A stretch of 64,000 nucleotides of DNA from Ruegeria atlantica (GTDB lineage: Bacteria > Pseudomonadota > Alphaproteobacteria > Rhodobacterales > Rhodobacteraceae): the NCBI RefSeq assembly GCF_013032005.1, contig NZ_WQBE01000001.1:1-64000 (forward strand), in the 5' to 3' direction. A program made the position numbers and the translations under genes. A model generated the notes under the pieces. It searched no databases and was not told the origin of the DNA. It saw only the letters and a list, made by a program, of their open reading frames with translations. Below, one piece after another: positions 17,449-25,448 of the stretch (its first letter is position 1; every line of letters starts with the position of its first letter).

Positions 17449-18183
17449 GTGTCTGTCGAACTATCCATCCTGATGGTCGCCATCTGCTTAGGCGCAGTAC
17501 TTCAGGTCGGGGTAGGGATCGGGTTCAGCATCATTGCAGGCCCGCCAATGATGATCATGTTGGGTACATCGACAGCCGTGCCCGTTTTATTGCTGTTGAA
17601 CACCATTGTGTCCGTGGTCGCCACTGACCGGCGCATCCTTGCGATCGAACGAAAGACAACCCTCATCGGCATTGCCGGGTGCCTTGTCGGTGTGATCGCT
17701 GGCCTGGCAATCTACCCGTTTCTAAGCGAGGTGTTCGTTCTGACCCTGACGGCCTGCTTGCTACTGATCGGGTTGATTACAACCCTTATCCCGTTTCACC
17801 GCGCCATTGGTACGGCGGGTTTCTCAGCCGTGTCAGGGTTATCCGGGCTTGCAACCGTTTGGGCAGCGACGCCCGGGCCCCTGATGGTGTTCGGTCTGAT
17901 TGCGAAAGGTCATCAGGCCAAGGAAGTCGCGAAGCTGGTCCAACCCATTGCTCTGGTCGCCTATGGCATCGCGTTCTTGCTGCATAGTTTGTCTTCGGTG
18001 CAGACAAACCCGTTCGGGCCGCAGTTGTGGGCGTTCGCTTCGGTTACTTTGGTCGGTAGCCTGATCGGCCGCGCCATCGGCCCGTACTTGCCGCAACCAC
18101 TTATCACTGCAGCAATTCGGCTGGTTTCGCTGATTGCTTGCTGTGTTCTCTTTCAACGTGCCTATGCGATGGCTTATCTCTGA
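17449..18183 (+). CDS. cuyZ: TSUP-family (TauE/SafE) exporter, probable sulfite exporter CuyZ
   Basis: About 244 residues forming seven or eight hydrophobic segments of the TSUP/DUF81 family, whose members export sulfite, sulfoacetate or related anions. The gene directly precedes the CuyA-like gene. In Silicibacter pomeroyi a TSUP exporter gene (cuyZ) is co-transcribed with cuyA to remove sulfite released from L-cysteate, and this arrangement matches. I chose the GTG at 17449 because AAGGGG lies about 8 nt upstream; ATG 17404 and ATG 17473 are alternatives. Function is inferred from family and neighbour. Confidence 0.72.
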   Translation: MSVELSILMVAICLGAVLQVGVGIGFSIIAGPPMMIMLGTSTAVPVLLLLNTIVSVVATDRRILAIERKTTLIGIAGCLVGVIAGLAIYPFLSEVFVLTLTACLLLIGLITTLIPFHRAIGTAGFSAVSGLSGLATVWAATPGPLMVFGLIAKGHQAKEVAKLVQPIALVAYGIAFLLHSLSSVQTNPFGPQLWAFASVTLVGSLIGRAIGPYLPQPLITAAIRLVSLIACCVLFQRAYAMAYL

Positions 18184-18190
18184 GGGGCAA

Positions 18191-19210
18191 ATGATGACAC
18201 GCACTGATATACTGACCCAATTCCCACGCGCTAAGCTTATGTCCGGCCCAACGCCGCTGGAGCGCCTGAACAAAATGTCCAACGAACTGGGCATTGATCT
18301 GTGGCTGAAACGCGATGACCTGACGGGGCTTGGTTTTGGGGGAAACAAGACACGGCAGCTCGAATTCTATTTCGGTGACGCCATACAGCAAGGCGCTGAT
18401 ACTGTTCTGATCACAGGTGCGGTCCAATCCAACTATGTGCGTTCCGCCGCCGCGGCAGCTGCACGGTTGGGCATGCAGTCGGTCCTGCAACTGGAAGAGC
18501 GTGTGCCAGACATGGCCCCCGACTATTACACCTCGGGGAATGTTCTGTTGGCCAAAATTCTCGGCGCGGAACACATGAGCTATCCTCTGGGTGAGGACGA
18601 AGCCGGGGCAGATGCAGCCCTGCATGCGCGCGCGGATGAGTTAAAGGCACAGGGGCGCAAGCCTTACGTCATTCATCTAGGGCTACATCACCCTCCGTTG
18701 GGTGCTTTGGGGTATGTCGCAGCGGGCCAGGAACTGTGCCAGCAGATGCGTGATTTTGATGCGGTTGTCGTGCCGTCGGGCAGTGGGGCGACACATGGTG
18801 GCTTGCTAACCGGCGTCGCGCTGTCAGAGGTGTCTGCGCCGGTCTTCGGTGTCTGCGTGCGTCGCGACAAAACCCAACAGCATGCGCGCATGGAAACTGT
18901 CCTGCAAAAGCTGGCAGGTTTGCTGGGCATCGAAGCGGACCCTCTGAAAGACAGAATTGAGGTTATGGACGAAGCCTTGCCCCCGGGTTACGGCAAGTTG
19001 AGCGCCAAGACACAAGCCGCATTGCAAAAGATGGCCCGGACAGAAGGAATATTCCTTGATCCCGTTTATACCGCAAAGACCTTTGCGGGGTTGTTGCATT
19101 TGGTTGAAACAGGGAAAATTCAACAAGGACAGAAGGTTGTCATGCTGCATACCGGAGGATTGCCTGCGCTGTTTGGTTACCAAAGCGAGTTGTTGGGCAG
19201 CCTGCAGTAA
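18191..19210 (+). CDS. cuyA: PLP-dependent L-cysteate sulfo-lyase / D-cysteine desulfhydrase
   Basis: A 339-residue fold-type II PLP enzyme of the D-cysteine desulfhydrase/ACC deaminase family. The PLP lysine is Lys53 in FGGNKTRQLEF, the following ligand loop is SNYVR at 80-84, and the phosphate/pyridine loop is HTGGLPALF near the C-terminus. Purified CuyA of S. pomeroyi, annotated before as D-cysteine desulfhydrase, splits L-cysteate into pyruvate, ammonium and sulfite. The adjacent sulfite-type exporter favours CuyA here over plain desulfhydrase. GAGGGG before the ATGATG pair at 18191/18194 supports the start. Confidence 0.75.
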   Translation: MMTRTDILTQFPRAKLMSGPTPLERLNKMSNELGIDLWLKRDDLTGLGFGGNKTRQLEFYFGDAIQQGADTVLITGAVQSNYVRSAAAAAARLGMQSVLQLEERVPDMAPDYYTSGNVLLAKILGAEHMSYPLGEDEAGADAALHARADELKAQGRKPYVIHLGLHHPPLGALGYVAAGQELCQQMRDFDAVVVPSGSGATHGGLLTGVALSEVSAPVFGVCVRRDKTQQHARMETVLQKLAGLLGIEADPLKDRIEVMDEALPPGYGKLSAKTQAALQKMARTEGIFLDPVYTAKTFAGLLHLVETGKIQQGQKVVMLHTGGLPALFGYQSELLGSLQ

Positions 19211-19223
19211 GACGGCCTGCTGC

Positions 19224-20102
19224 TTATGGGGTGGCGTCTGCAAGCCAATCCATAATTTTCAAAGCAGCCGCATTGCTTTGCGCGCGCTCTGTCAGGCACA
19301 CGAAGTACCCCCGTTCAGTATTTAGGCGCCGTGACGTCACCGGCGTCAATTGCCCAATGTCAAAATGGTCCTGCAACAGTGTTTGCCATCCCAGGATCAC
19401 ACCATCCCCGTTCAAAGCAGCCTGCAGGTAGACCATGAAACTGGTAAACTTCCGCTCGGACACTGGCGGGGGCGGTGTAAGGCCAGTATCTGCGAAGAAC
19501 GTATTCCAGTCGTCGGTGTGATTGCCCATTGTAAGATGGAGAAGTGGGCTTTGCGCCAGGGCCGCCGGGGTGTCAGGGATGGTGTTCGCGACTTCAGGAT
19601 GCGCCACTGCAACCATGGTTTCCTGAAAAATCAGGCGGTGCCTGACCCCCGGCAACCTGTCCGGGTGGTCAAACGCAATGATGATGTCGGCATCAGGCCC
19701 ATATGCGTTGTTTTGGTCCCGGGATATTAACTCGACCGAGATTTCGGGATGCGCGGTACGAAAGGCAGGCAGGCGCTTCATCAAGTAACAGCTGGCGAAG
19801 CCGATGGTGGTGTTGACGGTGACAACATCTTTGTCCGGACGGCGGCAAATCTGTTCTGCCGCGCTGCTAACCTGTAGAATGCTGCTGGCAACGGCGCGGA
19901 ACAGAACTTCGCCTTCGCGTGTTAATGAGACGTTGGGGCGGGTCCGATTTAACAGTCTGACGGCAAGTTCCGTTTCAAGCGCGGCAACGCGGCGGCTGAT
20001 TGCCGGTTGCCGAACATTCAGTTCTTGCGCGGCACGCGTAAAGCTGCGGTGTCGTGCAGCTGCCTCAAAAGCAGTAAGTAGTTTCCAATTTGGCGCGGCC
20101 AT
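19224..20102 (-). CDS. LysR-family regulator (GcvA-like)
   Basis: A 292-residue LysR protein beginning MAAPNWKLLTAFEAAARHRSF, with recognition helix region RQPAISRRVAALETEL, then the effector domain. I chose ATG 20102 because GAGGA lies 5 nt upstream on the minus strand; earlier starts add up to 19 residues. It is convergent with cuyA (13-bp gap) and divergent from the MmgE-MttB pair. It could act as a CuyR-like regulator or control the divergent pair; position favours at least the latter. Confidence 0.85.
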   Translation of the reverse strand: MAAPNWKLLTAFEAAARHRSFTRAAQELNVRQPAISRRVAALETELAVRLLNRTRPNVSLTREGEVLFRAVASSILQVSSAAEQICRRPDKDVVTVNTTIGFASCYLMKRLPAFRTAHPEISVELISRDQNNAYGPDADIIIAFDHPDRLPGVRHRLIFQETMVAVAHPEVANTIPDTPAALAQSPLLHLTMGNHTDDWNTFFADTGLTPPPPVSERKFTSFMVYLQAALNGDGVILGWQTLLQDHFDIGQLTPVTSRRLNTERGYFVCLTERAQSNAAALKIMDWLADATP

Positions 20103-20169
20103 ATCATTCCTCATTGGAATGTCGAGTATAAGGTTTTTCGATCTTTCCGGAAAAAACAAGCGGAATTAG

Positions 20170-20201
20170 CATTCTTGAAGAATAACAGCATTCCAAGAAT
20201 G
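20170..20201. promoter_or_regulatory. Inverted repeat CATTCTTG-N16-CAAGAATG, candidate LysR site
   Basis: Perfect 8-bp arms at 20170-20177 and 20194-20201 flank a 16-bp spacer in the divergent gap between the LysR gene and the MmgE-MttB genes. A second motif of similar sequence (CATTCC-N5-GGAATG) overlaps the LysR translation start region at about 20105-20121. The repeat ends right at a GAGG ribosome-binding sequence, so binding could affect transcription of the downstream short frames. Confidence 0.45.
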
Positions 20202-20210
20202 AGGTGCGTC

Positions 20211-20312
20211 ATGAAAGTGCAAATAGCAGTTCATTGTGATCCGCAATCACGGATGCGGGCCGAAGCATTGGATCCGCCGTGCCAGACGCCGGATGAAGGT
20301 TTTTCTGAATGA
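20211..20312 (+). CDS. Short ORF, 33 codons, upstream of MmgE/PrpD gene
   Basis: A 33-codon frame starting MKVQIAVHCDPQSRM with a well placed GAGG (20201-20204) 6 nt before its ATG. Its TGA (20310-20312) overlaps the ATG of another 14-codon frame, whose stop in turn overlaps the MmgE/PrpD start. I recognise no product. It could be a translated leader, a gene remnant or chance. Confidence 0.3.
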   Translation: MKVQIAVHCDPQSRMRAEALDPPCQTPDEGFSE

Positions 20313-20353
20313 AAACCACGGGTATCATCCTGTTAAACAAAGGTGTGCCATGA
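20309..20353 (+). CDS. Short ORF, 14 codons, overlapping MmgE/PrpD start
   Basis: The frame encodes MKTTGIILLNKGVP. Its ATG overlaps the stop of the preceding 33-codon frame, and its TGA overlaps the ATG of the MmgE/PrpD gene at 20350. The chain of ATGA overlaps suggests translational coupling of leader peptides, but the frame is short enough to be chance. Confidence 0.25.
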   Translation: MKTTGIILLNKGVP

Positions 20354-21696
20354 CCCGACCCGCCCTTTGTCGGTTGGCCCGCTTTGTGGTCGACGATCCG
20401 CTTAGGCCCGACCCGGATACCCTGGCCGTGCTGCGCGATGGGGTGATCGATACGCTGGGCTGCATTCTGGCAGGTGTAAGAACCGAAGTGGCCTTCAAAA
20501 CACGCGCAGCAGTGCAGGCTATGTCAGTGGAAGGCGGGGCTGAGGTGCTGGGTGCCAAAATGACAACCTCGCGCCCGCATGCCGCGTTTCTGAATGCGGT
20601 AGCGGGACATGCGCTGGATTTCGACGATTGGGAATTGCCCGGCAATACGCATCCGACCGTTGTTTTGCTTCCCGCGATGCTGGCCGTTATGGGGTCAAAG
20701 GCAACGGGTCGTGATCTGGCGCAAGCCTATCTGGCTGGGTTTGAAGTCATCGCACGTCTGGGTGAGGCGTTGAATTTCGAACATTACGACGCTGGCTGGC
20801 ATTCTACCGCGACTTTTGGGGCTCCGGCCGCTGCTGCAGCTTGCGCGCGATTGATGGGGCTGGACGCATCGGAAACGACCCATGCGATGTCTCTCTCAAT
20901 CAGTGCGATTGGTGGATATACCTGTCAGTTCGGCTCTAATGCCAAGCCGGTTCAGGCGGGGTTCGCTGCGCGAGCAGGGGTCGAGGCCGCCTGTTTGGCT
21001 CGCGCCGGTGTCACCGGTCAAGCACATGTGCTGGATCATGAGCGGGGGCAGGCGGTTTTGATGGGCGGGCTTGTGTCTGATCGGTTGCAGGCGGCGCTGG
21101 GCAAACTGGGAACGGGATACGCTCTGGCCGAGTACGGGCTGGTTCTGAAACCCTGGCCAAGCTGCGGGTATACCCATCGGATCATGACCTGCGCACGTCG
21201 CCTTTATGGCCGGATTGATCCGACGAAGATCACCGCGATTGACCTTTATGTGCCCGATTTTCACGCCGCCGTGCTGCCATTCGTGCAACCCAGGTCCATC
21301 CCAGAGGCTCTGTTCAGCCTGCCATTTGTAGCGGCTATGGGGTTGGTAAATGGTAATTTGACGCTTGCCGATCTCACGCAGCAGGCGTGGAAGAAACCAA
21401 TGATTGAACGCCTGATTGGCAAGTCTCGCGTGCATGCTTTTGCGCCCAAACAGTCCGGTCAAAACTATTCGGCCAAGGACCCAGACCGGCTTGTGGTGAC
21501 GTTCCAAGATGGGCAGATCATCGAGGAAAGCTGCAGCTTTCCCACAGGTGCGCCGCAGTCGCCGATGTCACAATCACAGCTTTGGGAGAAGTTTGCGGCC
21601 AATACCGGGCCCGTGCCCGACAGCTGGGTCGAAAAGTTGCGGATCTGGCCCGAGCTACCTGCCGTGTCCTCGTTGTTCTGCCGTCAGGGAGAATAA
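20350..21696 (+). CDS. MmgE/PrpD family protein
   Basis: A 448-residue protein of the MmgE/PrpD fold, the usual length. The motif GHALDFDDWELPGNTHPTVVLLPAMLA is the family's conserved helix-loop, and KPWPSCGYTHRI marks the active-site region. Members include 2-methylcitrate dehydratase and cis-aconitate decarboxylase, but most have no assigned substrate. AAAGG at 20339-20343 supports ATG 20350. The absence of prpB/prpC neighbours argues against the methylcitrate cycle. It is 2 bp upstream of the MttB-family gene, with which it probably works. Confidence 0.85.
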   Translation: MTRPALCRLARFVVDDPLRPDPDTLAVLRDGVIDTLGCILAGVRTEVAFKTRAAVQAMSVEGGAEVLGAKMTTSRPHAAFLNAVAGHALDFDDWELPGNTHPTVVLLPAMLAVMGSKATGRDLAQAYLAGFEVIARLGEALNFEHYDAGWHSTATFGAPAAAAACARLMGLDASETTHAMSLSISAIGGYTCQFGSNAKPVQAGFAARAGVEAACLARAGVTGQAHVLDHERGQAVLMGGLVSDRLQAALGKLGTGYALAEYGLVLKPWPSCGYTHRIMTCARRLYGRIDPTKITAIDLYVPDFHAAVLPFVQPRSIPEALFSLPFVAAMGLVNGNLTLADLTQQAWKKPMIERLIGKSRVHAFAPKQSGQNYSAKDPDRLVVTFQDGQIIEESCSFPTGAPQSPMSQSQLWEKFAANTGPVPDSWVEKLRIWPELPAVSSLFCRQGE

Positions 21697-21698
21697 GC

Positions 21699-23234
21699 AT
21701 GAGCCGCGTAAGATCAGGACGGACCGCCCGCAGAGCTCAGCGAAAGGGTGGGGCGGGAACAGGCCCAACCACCGCGATCTGGCCGGGCATCGAAGGTGGG
21801 CGATATCGCCCAATCTCAACTGAGGGGATTGCGGCCATCCACAAAACCACACTTCGCATTCTGGCCGAGATTGGCATGGCCAACGCGACGCCCCGCTGTG
21901 TCGACACCGTCGTTGCTGCCGGGGGATTGGTTTCGGATGCTGGTCGGCTTTTGTTTCCGTCCAAGTTGGTGGAGCAAGTGTTCACAACGGTTGGCCGGGG
22001 TTTCACGTTGTACGGTCAACGGCCGGAATACGACCTTGATCCAAGCGGTACGCGCATCCACCTTGGTACCTCGGGCGCGGCAGTCCATATCGTCGACAGC
22101 GCGACAGGAGAGGTGCGCGACAGCACGCTGAAGGACCTGCACGACATGGCGCGGTTGGCCGAAGCGCTGCCCAACATTCACATGTTTCAGCGCACAGTGG
22201 TCGCTCGGGATATTCCGGACACTCATGCAATGGAGATGAATACCGCCTTCGCCTGCGCCGCGGGTACCGCCAAGCCAATCGGAACGTCTTTCAGTTCTGC
22301 CGAAACAATGCGTGCGGCGATTGAGATGTTCCACATGATTGCGGGCAGCGAAGCGGCTTGGCGGGCAAGGCCGTTCTGCTGTGTTTCCACGTGTTTTGTC
22401 GTGCCGCCCCTGACTTTTGCTGCCGAAGCACTGGGAATAATCGAATGCGCAGCCGAGACCGGGACACCGTTAAAACTGGTGTCGGCAGGGCAGGCGGGTG
22501 CGACAAGCCCCGCGCCTTTGGCGGGCGCTGTCGCTCAGCAAACGGCCGAGGTTCTGGCCGGGCTGGTCTATCTGAACCTGCTGAATCCCGGGCACCCGGC
22601 GTTATTTGGTGCCTTGCCCTTCGTCAGCGACCTACGCACCGGCGCGATGTCCGGTGGCAGTGCCGAGCAGGGCGTGCTGATGGCGGCCTGTGCGCAGATG
22701 GCGCAATATTATGGCATTCCCTGTGCGGTGAGCGCGGGGATGACGGACAGCAAGCTGCCAGACTTTCAGGCAGGGTATGAAAAGGGCATCACCGAATTGC
22801 TCAGCGCGTTGGCCGGGGCCAATCTGATTTACGAAGCCGCTGGCATGTACGGCTCGCTTCTGGCGGCGAGCAAGGAAAGTTTTGTCCTGGATAACGACCT
22901 GATTGGATCGGTGATGCGTGCGACGCGCGGGTTTGAGATCACCGAGGATGCGCTCGCCTTCGATGTGATCCGCGACATGTGCCTAAACGGTCCGGGGCAT
23001 TTTCTGGGCGCGAGTCAAACCCTGGGCCGCATGCAAAGCGACTATTACTATCCCGCACTTGCGGATCGGACGACACCACAGGCGTGGTCCGATGCAGGAT
23101 CACCCAGTCTGATCGATTCTGCACGCGCCCGGACCGACGCGATTCTTGCCGGCGATCCAACGCCCGTGTTCGGCGTAAAAACAGCAACCGACATCGCGCA
23201 GCGGTTTCCCGAGATTGGCAGATATTTTCCATGA
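21699..23234 (+). CDS. Trimethylamine methyltransferase (MttB/MtgB) family protein, no pyrrolysine
   Basis: A 511-residue MttB-superfamily protein. Archaeal MttB has an in-frame UAG for pyrrolysine; this frame is uninterrupted, placing it with MtgB-type enzymes, some of which demethylate glycine betaine, proline betaine or carnitine using a corrinoid protein. No corrinoid protein or reactivase gene is in the window. The first 40 residues are basic and low in complexity (RSGRTARRAQRKGG). It follows MmgE/PrpD by 2 bp. Its substrate and methyl acceptor are unknown. Confidence 0.85.
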   Translation: MSRVRSGRTARRAQRKGGAGTGPTTAIWPGIEGGRYRPISTEGIAAIHKTTLRILAEIGMANATPRCVDTVVAAGGLVSDAGRLLFPSKLVEQVFTTVGRGFTLYGQRPEYDLDPSGTRIHLGTSGAAVHIVDSATGEVRDSTLKDLHDMARLAEALPNIHMFQRTVVARDIPDTHAMEMNTAFACAAGTAKPIGTSFSSAETMRAAIEMFHMIAGSEAAWRARPFCCVSTCFVVPPLTFAAEALGIIECAAETGTPLKLVSAGQAGATSPAPLAGAVAQQTAEVLAGLVYLNLLNPGHPALFGALPFVSDLRTGAMSGGSAEQGVLMAACAQMAQYYGIPCAVSAGMTDSKLPDFQAGYEKGITELLSALAGANLIYEAAGMYGSLLAASKESFVLDNDLIGSVMRATRGFEITEDALAFDVIRDMCLNGPGHFLGASQTLGRMQSDYYYPALADRTTPQAWSDAGSPSLIDSARARTDAILAGDPTPVFGVKTATDIAQRFPEIGRYFP

Positions 23235-23263
23235 GAATGGGCGACGAAATCGAACCTTGGGTT

Positions 23264-23728
23264 TCACGGCGAGAGTTGTCGCAAAGTCCGATCCAGCACC
23301 GCCCGTACCTGCGCCCCGATTTGTGGTGCTTCCGAGGCGCGGGGGCCGGCGATGTTCAGAACTGACACCGGGTTTGCCTGCAGCCACTCACTGACATGCG
23401 TGGCACTAGTCGCTATTCCTTTTCTGACGTCGACGGTCAGATGTAACTTTCCAGCTTCTTCTGCAAAAACAATGGTTTGTTGCGTGCCGGGACTGATTGA
23501 GCCATCCACAAAGATCAAGGTAGCATCGCTCGATAAGACATTGCAGCGGGTGCGTTCCACAACGTCTTCGGATTGCGTTTCGGTCAGACCGTCGAATTGG
23601 GCCGGAATCCTTCCATCCTCGTTCATGCGCCCTTTGGGGACCCAGCCACCGTATGCAAAACCGTTTTGGCGTGCGAACTCCAAAGCAGCCATATCTACGC
23701 CAGTCTGTCCACCTGAGACAATTTTCAT
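23264..23728 (-). CDS. Putative molybdenum carrier / SLOG-fold protein
   Basis: A 154-residue protein beginning MKIVSGGQTGVDMAALEFA, the glycine-rich nucleotide-binding start of the putative molybdenum carrier family, which belongs to the SLOG/lysine-decarboxylase-like Rossmann fold. VPKGRMNEDG and DGSISPGTQQTIVFAEE are also characteristic. The real function is uncertain; relatives bind nucleotides or molybdate and some SLOG proteins sense signal nucleotides. It is convergent with the MttB-family gene and divergent from MATE. Confidence 0.75.
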   Translation of the reverse strand: MKIVSGGQTGVDMAALEFARQNGFAYGGWVPKGRMNEDGRIPAQFDGLTETQSEDVVERTRCNVLSSDATLIFVDGSISPGTQQTIVFAEEAGKLHLTVDVRKGIATSATHVSEWLQANPVSVLNIAGPRASEAPQIGAQVRAVLDRTLRQLSP

Positions 23729-24039
23729 GACTCACGCCCCTATTTGTTGTGGTCTAGATTAGTCAGGTTGCCGGGGTACCGCAAACCGGCGAAATTCAAA
23801 GGGCTGGAGGTATTCACCCCTTGCGCGAAACGGATTTTGAGCGGTTCATGGGATCGTCAAACTGTCACCTGAAGGTCGGTTTGTCGCCTTGGACGCAAAT
23901 GCCGTACGGTCAGAGTGGTCCGAATTTGTCCTGCAGTTCCTGTACGGCTCTCAGGTAGTGCAAGAGGAACTGGGGGCTTACCGGGCAGTTCCCCCAACAG
24001 AACCAGAGAAGTGCCCGCATTCAAAAAGGCTAATAAGGC
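23729..24039. other. 311-bp divergent gap, no gene seen
   Basis: The gap separates the molybdenum-carrier-like gene (minus) from the MATE gene (plus). I see no convincing coding frame, terminator or palindrome. A frame on the minus strand runs through it into the MATE gene and is a shadow. Confidence 0.5.
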
Positions 24040-25443
24040 ATGGCGACACAATCTGACAGCAAGGCGGTCTTTCTGACGGGCAGCCTGATGGGGCACGTGA
24101 CCCGGATGTCCTTGACCACCAGTATTGGTCTTATGGCAATTTTCGCCGTTGATTTCGTCGACATGATTTTCATCTCGATGTTGGGAAACGATGCGCTGGC
24201 CGCAGCTGTTGGCTATGCCGGGACGCTTTTGTTCTTTACCAACTCGGTCAATGTTGGCCTTTCGATTGCGGCAGGGGCCCTGGTCGCTCGGGAACTTGGC
24301 GCTGGGCGGCACGAACAAGCCCGCCAATTCGGCACCAGTGTGGCTGTTCTGGGTGCCGTCGTCGGGTTGATCGTGTCTGTAATCGTCCTGTTCAATCTGA
24401 CGTTCTTTCTGTCGCTTCTGGGCGCAGAAGGCGAGGTGCTGCGGTTGGCTGCCCGCTACACCTCGATCATTTTGCCAACCATGTGGGTGATGGCTGTGGC
24501 GATGACCGGTATGGCGGTTCTGCGTGCTTACGGAGATGCCCGGCGTTCGATGTTGGCCACGATTTATGGTGGTGTGGCAAACGCCGTGCTGGACCCGATC
24601 CTAATTTTTGCTGTCGGGCTGGGGCTGGATGGGGCGGCCATCGCATCGGTGATTGCGCGTATTTGCATGTTGATCGCGACGGTCAGACCGGCGGTGCGGG
24701 TACACCGCGGGTTTGGTCGGCCCTCTTTGCAGCAGCTTGGGGTGGATATTCGTCCGGTCAGCGCAATTGCCGTACCTGCCGTTCTGACCAATATCGCCAC
24801 CCCCATCGGCAATGCCATCGTCATTCGTGAGATTGCACAGTTCGGAACGGATGCGGTGGCTGGCATGGCCGTGATCGGGCGGCTATTGCCCGTGGCATTT
24901 TCGGTCATTTTTGCCCTGTCCGGAGCCATCGGACCTATTGTCGGGCAGAATTTCGGGGCGGGGCAGTTCGACCGCGTAAAGCAGAGTTTTCTGGCCGGGG
25001 TCAAATTCACCGCTGTTTATGTCTGCCTGATGGCCGTCACCCTATTCTTATTGCGCGCGCCGATTGCCGATCTGTTTCAGGCGCAGGGGGAAACGCGCAC
25101 ACTGATCTACCTGTTTTGCGGGCCGCTGGCCTTGGCGTCGTTCTTTAACGGTGTGATCTTTGTTGCGAATGCCAGTTTCAACAATCTGGGTCACCCTGTG
25201 TATTCGACTTGGGTGAATTGGGGGCGGCATACTTTGGGCACATGGCCCTTTGCTGTGGCCGGTGCCTATATCGCAGGGGCACCTGGGGTCCTGCTGGGGC
25301 AGGCTTTGGGTGGCGTGATCTTTGCGGGGGTCTGCTGGGTTCTGGTCCGCCGGGTCGTATCAAAACTGGCTACGCCGCAACCGATGGACCCGTTTGCCGG
25401 GCAGACCCGATTGCAGGCGCTGTTTGGGCGGCGAGGTTGGTAG
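24040..25443 (+). CDS. MATE-family efflux transporter
   Basis: A 467-residue membrane protein with about twelve hydrophobic segments and the two-fold repeat of the MATE family: MSLTTSIGLMAIFAVDFVDMIFISMLGNDALAAA in the first half and VLTNIATPIGNAIVIREIAQFG in the second. It probably exports cationic compounds or metabolites with Na+ or H+ antiport. It is convergent with the M56 peptidase gene, separated by 5 bp, with no shared regulator evident. The substrate cannot be predicted. Confidence 0.9.
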   Translation: MATQSDSKAVFLTGSLMGHVTRMSLTTSIGLMAIFAVDFVDMIFISMLGNDALAAAVGYAGTLLFFTNSVNVGLSIAAGALVARELGAGRHEQARQFGTSVAVLGAVVGLIVSVIVLFNLTFFLSLLGAEGEVLRLAARYTSIILPTMWVMAVAMTGMAVLRAYGDARRSMLATIYGGVANAVLDPILIFAVGLGLDGAAIASVIARICMLIATVRPAVRVHRGFGRPSLQQLGVDIRPVSAIAVPAVLTNIATPIGNAIVIREIAQFGTDAVAGMAVIGRLLPVAFSVIFALSGAIGPIVGQNFGAGQFDRVKQSFLAGVKFTAVYVCLMAVTLFLLRAPIADLFQAQGETRTLIYLFCGPLALASFFNGVIFVANASFNNLGHPVYSTWVNWGRHTLGTWPFAVAGAYIAGAPGVLLGQALGGVIFAGVCWVLVRRVVSKLATPQPMDPFAGQTRLQALFGRRGW

Positions 25444-25448
25444 ATCAA

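Noticed and set aside
21699..23234. Pyrrolysine-containing MttB
   Set aside because: The reading frame has no in-frame UAG and no pylTSBCD genes are present, so a standard MttB-superfamily protein is more likely.
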